A stretch of 64,000 nucleotides of DNA. Origin: Acidobacteriaceae bacterium KBS 146. GTDB taxonomy: Bacteria > Acidobacteriota > Terriglobia > Terriglobales > Acidobacteriaceae. This document shows, in pieces, positions 62,842 through 64,000 of the stretch. The notes beneath the pieces were generated by a model. The model searched no databases, was not told the origin of the DNA, and worked only from the letters and a program-made list of their open reading frames with translations. The translations under genes and the position numbers were made by a program. The stretch lies in assembly GCA_000688615.1 (NCBI GenBank), contig JHVA01000001.1, positions 1,674,001-1,738,000 on the forward strand. Reading direction: 5' to 3'. How positions within the stretch are numbered: the first letter of the stretch is position 1; each line of letters starts with the position of its first letter.

Positions 62842-63657
62842 TTACGGCTCCTGGCAGGACTCTGGCGAGAGCAGCCCGCTAGCCTGGTAGTTGAAATACG
62901 TCTCGTCCGCCTGCGACGATTTCGGGAAGAGTAGAAAAATCTTGGTATGGGATTGCATTGAAAACCGAGATGGAAGCCATGTGCCACCATTATCGATAGG
63001 CAGTTCTTTCAACTTGAATCGAGTTCCAGCATCGACTCGTGCGACAAATCCTCCGATCATCACAGGGCGGATAACTTCGGCCTCAACCTGAACCCAGCGG
63101 AACGATGTCTGATCAATCCATAATCTACCGCGCATTCCTTTCAACACTGAAGTCTGCACGCTCTTCGGGACGTAACCGGGTTTTGGATTTGCATCGAGGA
63201 CATAAGTTTCGTATCCATCGATTCGCTCCATACCCTTCCAAGTGAATTGCATAGCTACGGTGAGTTCTTCGAGCATCAGTCGATCGTTCTGTCTTTCTTT
63301 TTCGTACCGAGCTACTCGCCTATGACGTTCCTCAGCGGTCTCCCGTTGCCGCTGTCGCACCGTAGCTTCGAGCTTCTTAGCCTCTTCTTCCTGGTCCTCA
63401 GCCGAAAGGCTCTTGCCGTTTATAGCAATAAGGCGGTTGTAGGGAGATCCGGCAATCATTTGGACCTGATATGTCTTTACGTCCTTTCCGATCCGGTCCG
63501 ACTCGCAAAAGTCGAAGCTCGGAGCCTTCTCCCAATCGGCATGAGTGACCTGAGATGATCGCTGAATAATGTCCTCCACCGTAAAAGGCGATGGCTGGCT
63601 CAGGCGCGGAGCTGCCAGGAATGATAACCAGAGGATGGATATCTTCTTGACCAGCAT
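62842..63657 (-). CDS. secreted LolA-like protein, paralogue of the one at 24.3 kb
   Basis: The 271-residue protein has a signal peptide (MLVKKISILWLSFLAAPRLSQ) with GGAGATTCC upstream of its ATG. After a charged helix (residues about 95-130) it carries the beta-rich domain with GMRGRLWIDQTSFRWVQVEAEV and GGTWLPSRFSMQSHTKIFLLF. These match the order and wording of the protein at 24331-25251. Function is unknown. It lies beside the TPR-like gene and is perhaps cotranscribed. Confidence 0.7.
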   Translation of the reverse strand: MLVKKISILWLSFLAAPRLSQPSPFTVEDIIQRSSQVTHADWEKAPSFDFCESDRIGKDVKTYQVQMIAGSPYNRLIAINGKSLSAEDQEEEAKKLEATVRQRQRETAEERHRRVARYEKERQNDRLMLEELTVAMQFTWKGMERIDGYETYVLDANPKPGYVPKSVQTSVLKGMRGRLWIDQTSFRWVQVEAEVIRPVMIGGFVARVDAGTRFKLKELPIDNGGTWLPSRFSMQSHTKIFLLFPKSSQADETYFNYQASGLLSPESCQEP

Positions 63658-63740
63658 AAGGAATCTCCATGAGTCGTTTATCTCGGCCGCGTAAGCCGAG
63701 TCCGATCATGCAGCACTTTAGCACCGCATGCCAACTCCAT

Positions 63741-64000
63741 AATTTCGTGTTCTGGGATCGATGGCTACGATAGGTTGCCAATCTTGGAGCACCCCACATT
63801 CATCCCGGTGGGTCCATCACACTCAGCTACTGAATCATCGGGATTCGCCCATGGAAGGGACTCAGCGCAGGGGTCATTCGAACTCCGCTCTGGAGCGGCA
63901 TGACCGAACAGGATCACGACACCTCTTCGCCGATACTGCCGCCAGACTTCCCGTTGGCCGCGTCGGTGAACCGGAAGACATCGCCGAGACATATCTCTAC
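63741..64000 (+). pseudogene. decayed short-chain dehydrogenase/reductase gene, continues past the right edge
   Basis: Frame +3 from about 63750 reads GAPHIHPGGSITLSY and later LSAGVIRTPLWSGMTEQDHDT, which match the middle and C-terminal parts of SDR proteins (PHxxPGGSIxL; LSPGVVxTPLW). The frame is interrupted by stops at 63771 and 63831 and a missing piece between. A frameshift near 63918 then leads into LFADTAARLPVGRVGEPEDI, the SDR motif PVGRxGEPEDIA, reading to the window end. No intact start exists. It is a degraded gene copy. Confidence 0.7.

Overview
The window looks like a chromosomal segment of an acidobacterium of the Terriglobia type (Granulicella, Terriglobus or Edaphobacter-like). 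Evidence is a very large TonB-dependent receptor with an N-terminal carboxypeptidase-regulatory-like domain, several Tat-exported enzymes (oxidoreductase, hydrolase, aminotransferase), many secreted carbohydrate-active proteins, a PEP-CTERM protein, and a small cupin that I recognise as very close to the Mn-dependent hydroxynitrile lyase of Granulicella tundricola. The genus is inferred, not proven. I see no tRNA, rRNA, insertion sequence, prophage or CRISPR array.

Layout. 1-3 kb: holA, a secreted protein of unknown function, what looks like a decayed second holA tail, and a methyltransferase. 3-10.3 kb: a sugar-polymer block with a sialidase-like protein, an AraC regulator, a Tat-exported alpha/beta hydrolase, a GH28 pectinase whose start lies inside a perfect palindrome, an AI-2E-type permease and a two-domain rhamnogalacturonan-acetylesterase-like protein. 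10.5-14.1 kb: GTP-dependent PEP carboxykinase, then a leader region with a structured RNA, two related terminator hairpins and an apparently leaderless 28-codon ORF with nine Cys codons, followed by a 38-aa membrane protein and a YeiH-type putative sulfate exporter. 14.2-21.5 kb: TonB-dependent receptor, a winged-helix-like protein with a huge disordered basic tail, cmk, and a cold-shock protein. 21.5-30.1 kb (mainly minus strand): sucA, secreted proteins, an MFS exporter, mutL. 30.2-38.8 kb: a 49-aa basic protein, an isoprenylcysteine-methyltransferase-like protein, a PEP-CTERM protein, a Gfo/Idh/MocA plus DUF6807 pair, an exported aminotransferase, pyk, a BrkB protein and a thioredoxin. 39-47.3 kb: a GGDEF/EAL protein, a stress membrane protein, a VOC protein, a histidine kinase, a PhyH-like oxygenase, a ROK kinase, a TonB-C-domain protein and the cupin. 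47.4-58.9 kb (minus strand): rplA-rplJ-rplL-rpoB-rpoC. 59-64 kb: aldo/keto reductase, radical SAM protein, small proteins, a paralogue of the 24.3-kb secreted protein, and a decayed SDR gene running off the right edge.

The most interesting element is at 12.46-13.01 kb. The Cys-rich ORF, the codon run that can pair with the left arm of the following terminator, and a sulfur-anion exporter downstream together suggest a cysteine-responsive attenuator. A promoter fits so closely that the message would begin at the ATG. Other points of note are the GntR/FadR-type palindrome over the GH28 start, the disordered-tail fusion protein, and the isolated rplAJL-rpoBC cluster, which lacks its usual neighbours on both sides.
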